The position numbers and the translations under genes were made by a program. Below, piece by piece: positions 61,645 to 64,000 of a stretch of 64,000 nt of DNA. The stretch comes from Oscillospiraceae bacterium (GTDB lineage: Bacteria; Bacillota; Clostridia; Oscillospirales; Ruminococcaceae), in NCBI GenBank assembly GCA_017545185.1, contig JAFWQJ010000010.1, forward strand, positions 28,640 to 92,639. The letters are read 5' to 3'. Position 1 is the first letter of the stretch, and each line of letters starts with the position of its first letter. The notes beneath the pieces are model-generated. The model worked only from the letters and a program-made list of their open reading frames with translations. It ran no database searches and was not told the origin of the DNA.

Positions 61645-62385
61645 TCAGCCGATCTTGACGGTCAGCGGTGTGGGTTCACCGCGCAGACGCTTGGAGATCG
61701 CATCGAATGCCGCAAGGCTCGGTGCGGTCGAGGGGATCGGCTCGCCCTTGCCGGTCGCAATGACAAGCTGATAGTCCTCGGGGATGACGCCGATCAGCTG
61801 GACGCCGATCGTGTCGATGATCTCGTCGAGGTCGCGGACAAGCTCCGCGCCGAGTGCCTTCTTGCTGACCTTGTTGATGATCAGGCGCTGACGGCGGTTG
61901 CCGCGGGCATAGAACTCATCGGACATCATCTGTGCATCACGCACGCAGATCGGATCCGGCGTGGTGACGACAAGGATCAGGTTCGCCTGCTCGACGATAT
62001 CAAAAACATGGTTATTGATGCCGGCGCCGGTATCAATAATAATGTAATCATAGTATTTACGGACAGACTGGCAGATATCGACGATCTGCTGCACCGTGAC
62101 CTTGAGGAACGGGTTTTTCGGTGCACAGAGCACGAACAGGTTGCTGGCCATGGGAACACGGGCAACGGCATCGACCGCAGAGACCTTACCGGTCAGAACA
62201 TCGCTCAGGTCATGCTTGATCTGTCCGGACATACCGAAGATGATGTCAATGCAGCGAAGACCGAAGTCCAGCTCGATGATGAGCGTGCGGCTGCCCTGCT
62301 TCGCGAGGGTATAGCCGATGCCTGCACAGATCGAGGATTTTCCGGTGCCGCCCTTTCCGGATGTAACTGCTATTGTTTTGGACAT
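61645..62385 (-). CDS. minD: Septum-site ATPase MinD
   Basis: A 246-residue ParA/MinD ATPase: deviant Walker A SGKGGTGKSS, VLCAPKNPF region, IIIDTGAGI and a short C-terminal helix (LAAFDAISKRLRG) of the MinD membrane-targeting kind. MinD with MinC blocks division away from mid-cell. No minC or minE is adjacent. A strong promoter lies upstream. Confidence 0.88.
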   Translation of the reverse strand: MSKTIAVTSGKGGTGKSSICAGIGYTLAKQGSRTLIIELDFGLRCIDIIFGMSGQIKHDLSDVLTGKVSAVDAVARVPMASNLFVLCAPKNPFLKVTVQQIVDICQSVRKYYDYIIIDTGAGINNHVFDIVEQANLILVVTTPDPICVRDAQMMSDEFYARGNRRQRLIINKVSKKALGAELVRDLDEIIDTIGVQLIGVIPEDYQLVIATGKGEPIPSTAPSLAAFDAISKRLRGEPTPLTVKIG

Positions 62386-62519
62386 AAGATTAAGACCCCT
62401 TTCCGTAACTGCGGAAGCCGCTTTTTGCGGGAAGCCGGCGCATCCTGAGAGAAGCCGGCGTGTTATCCGTAAAGAATCTCCGGTGCCCGTCTGCGACAGG
62501 GCAGACAGATACCTCTTAT

Positions 62520-62547
62520 ATTATACCACAAATCGCTGATTTGTCAA
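62520..62547 (-). promoter_or_regulatory. Promoter of minD-mgsA-hisS run
   Basis: TTGACA-type TTGACA (62542-62547) and TATAAT (62520-62525) on minus with a 16-base spacer. Confidence 0.8.
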
Positions 62548-62652
62548 ATCCATTTTCGGTAAAATTTGAAAAATTGTAAGGTTCGTGCGATTCAGCATGT
62601 TTTGTTTGTGCAATTTGACGGGAAACCTGCGGTCTGCTCTGCGGGGTTCTTG

Positions 62653-63342
62653 TCAGGGCTGAACAGAATCCTCCGGCTCTGCCTCTGTCTGGACGGCGGT
62701 TTCCGGCACGGATTCTTCCGTCTCAGGGATGCTTTCCTCAATGGGGAGCGCAGTTCCCTCCGCCGGATCGCTCAGCCGGATCGTGCTCAGTGCCATGCGG
62801 AACACCTCGCGGTAATTCTGGTATGTATCCGCGTGGCTCTTGCAGGTGACCAGATAGGCATTGTTGCGGTAGATCATCACGGCCGTCGTGCACTTGAAAT
62901 CCTGCCGCGCGTTATCGCCGATGATCGCATAGGAAAATTCCAGCAGATGCGCGCGTGTGTTGGAAACGGTGACGACCTCGTCCTCGATCAGCTGAAATTC
63001 ATCGACGCTTTCCTTATACTGGTCGATGACGGATTCGGTGTAATTGTCGATCTCGGCATAGCGGAGGGACATGTCCTCGCCCGTGATGATGACGGATGCA
63101 TCATCCTTGACGTAGTATTTCGTGTAATACTGCGAGGAAGTCTCCGTAAAGCCCTGCGGTACGCTCATGAAGATCCCTTCCGGCATATCGGAGGGTACGA
63201 CCAGCATTTCGGTCGGTGCGAGCGAATCCGCCGCGGAGGATTCCTCTCCGGCAGTACCGCGCGGGAAAAAGACCGTCACGGCCGCCATGATCAGTACGAC
63301 TGCCAGTGCGATCAGCAGCGCAGTCAGCAGCTTTTTCATCAT
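62653..63342 (-). CDS. Membrane-anchored extracytoplasmic protein
   Basis: A 229-residue protein with an N-terminal membrane anchor (LLTALLIALAVVLIMAAVTVFF), a single domain with YTKYYVKDDASVIITGEDMS and AVMIYRNNAYLVTCKS, similar in outline to DcrB/PsbP-like folds, and a Glu/Pro/Thr-rich tail. The start is the ATG at 63340-63342 behind AAAGGA; the longer frame runs into the RNase P RNA. Function unknown. Confidence 0.7.
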   Translation of the reverse strand: MMKKLLTALLIALAVVLIMAAVTVFFPRGTAGEESSAADSLAPTEMLVVPSDMPEGIFMSVPQGFTETSSQYYTKYYVKDDASVIITGEDMSLRYAEIDNYTESVIDQYKESVDEFQLIEDEVVTVSNTRAHLLEFSYAIIGDNARQDFKCTTAVMIYRNNAYLVTCKSHADTYQNYREVFRMALSTIRLSDPAEGTALPIEESIPETEESVPETAVQTEAEPEDSVQP

Positions 63343-63364
63343 AAAGCTTCGTCCTTTCAATTGA

Positions 63365-63394
63365 AAAACCGATGCGTTTTCGGGCGCATCGGTA
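63365..63394 (-). terminator. Terminator of rnpB
   Basis: Perfect stem ACCGATGCG / CGCATCGGT (63368-63393), followed on minus by TTTTTC. Confidence 0.85.
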
Positions 63395-63399
63395 TTCCG

Positions 63400-63797
63400 G
63401 ATGTGACCAGACCTGTAAGCCGGGTTCTGTCCTGTCCGCCGCCCGGAAGGGAGCGGAACGGGTGCAGCCATTTATCTAGGCGTTCTGTCGCCGGAACGCT
63501 CAAGCCGCCTTTGCATCAGATCCGCCGAGCAGACGTTATGACCTGATACACCAATCAGCGTTGCATCGGGTAGGGTTTACACAGCAGGATACTCTCGTAT
63601 CCTCTGGTGGGCTCTTACCCCGCCTTTCCACCGTTACACTGCATCCTTCATGAAAACGTGCGGATGCAATGCAGTCTCATCTCTGTTGCACTTGCCCTGG
63701 GGTCACCCCCGGCTGCGGTTAGCAGTTACCCTGCTCTGCGATGCCCGGACTTTCCTCGTCAGCTGAAATCGCTGCCGCGGCTGCACAGTCTGCTCAC
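63400..63797 (-). ncRNA. rnpB: RNase P RNA, bacterial class A
   Basis: The catalytic RNA that matures tRNA 5' ends. On the minus strand the conserved core GAGGAAAGTCCGGGC lies near 63750 and GTAAACCC near the middle; the 3' part has ACAGAACCCGGCTTACAG (about 63408-63432). The 5' end is set about seven bases after the -10 of its promoter, the 3' end by the terminator at 63365. Length near 395 is typical. Confidence 0.93.
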
Positions 63798-63803
63798 TGT
63801 ACT

Positions 63804-63832
63804 ATTGTATCACATCAGAACCGTTTTGTCAA
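63804..63832 (-). promoter_or_regulatory. Promoter of rnpB
   Basis: TTGACA (63827-63832) and TACAAT (63804-63809) on minus, 17 bases apart. Confidence 0.85.
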
Positions 63833-63921
63833 GGAAAACGCTGAAAAATACAGTCCCCGGCTGTAGGAATGTCAATGATAGGTGACAGATTCCTTCCAAA
63901 AAAATACGAAGCACCAGAATT

Positions 63922-63976
63922 GGAAAGCCCAGCCTATGGAGGGAGCCACAGGCGACCGGAACAGGCTGGGCTTTCC
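63922..63976. other. Long perfect hairpin at window edge
   Basis: Arms GGAAAGCCCAGCCT (63922-63935) and AGGCTGGGCTTTCC (63963-63976) pair perfectly over 14 bases around a 27-base purine-rich loop containing GGAGGGAGCC. The loop is too long for a standard terminator. It could be a structured RNA or the end of a mobile element beyond the window. Confidence 0.45.
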
Positions 63977-64000
63977 GGCACTCACATGACTGCCAGATAC

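Overview
The window looks like a chromosome segment of a cellulosome-forming Ruminococcus-type bacterium (Oscillospiraceae/Ruminococcaceae, Bacillota). The evidence is a GC-rich sequence with near-consensus sigma-A promoters, typical clostridial housekeeping gene order, and four secreted proteins with Ruminococcus-style dockerin modules: a CBM4-GH9 cellulase, a PL10 pectate lyase and two multidomain proteins of unknown function. Species cannot be fixed by eye.

Layout. 1-21 kb is a minus-strand housekeeping block: rpsU, leuS, rsfS, an LCP protein, yqeK, nadD, yhbY, a zinc-ribbon protein, rdgB, ftsY, a hypothetical, a GT2 glycosyltransferase, a membrane protein, smc, a small membrane protein, trmFO, topA, dprA, an rRNA methyltransferase, and infC-rpmI-rplT behind a leader with an attenuator-like terminator. 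21-33 kb is a carbohydrate region. PL10-dockerin diverges from a membrane diguanylate cyclase, which is followed by a DUF6106-like protein, nnr and a lipoprotein. GH9-dockerin diverges from a sodium:solute symporter across a 640-bp regulatory interval with paired palindromes. 33-39 kb holds a multi-hairpin repeat between two near-identical terminators, a zinc-ribbon XRE regulator, a methyltransferase, a YhiN-type flavoprotein, a membrane protein, a frameshifted small gene and a NarL/DesK-type two-component pair.

39.6-47.7 kb is the most unusual part: two divergent three-gene cassettes. Each encodes an ECF sigma factor, a single-pass membrane protein with a Thr-rich stalk and an extracellular domain (candidate anti-sigma/sensor), and a secreted dockerin protein. 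In the left cassette the sensor's extracellular domain recurs twice in the dockerin protein. This resembles in principle the SigI/RsgI polysaccharide-sensing systems of Clostridium thermocellum, but with ECF sigma factors.

48-51 kb carries small, hypothetical and decayed genes. 51-57 kb is a Bce-like module (histidine kinase, OmpR regulator, ABC ATPase, FtsX permease) in which the permease is fused in frame to a complete membrane alpha/beta hydrolase; the module is bracketed by inverted copies of a roughly 60-bp sequence. 57-62.5 kb is a minus-strand envelope/housekeeping group (minD, mgsA, hisS, a class B PBP, an ArsC/Spx-like protein). The window ends with a membrane-anchored protein, RNase P RNA (rnpB) and an unexplained long hairpin.
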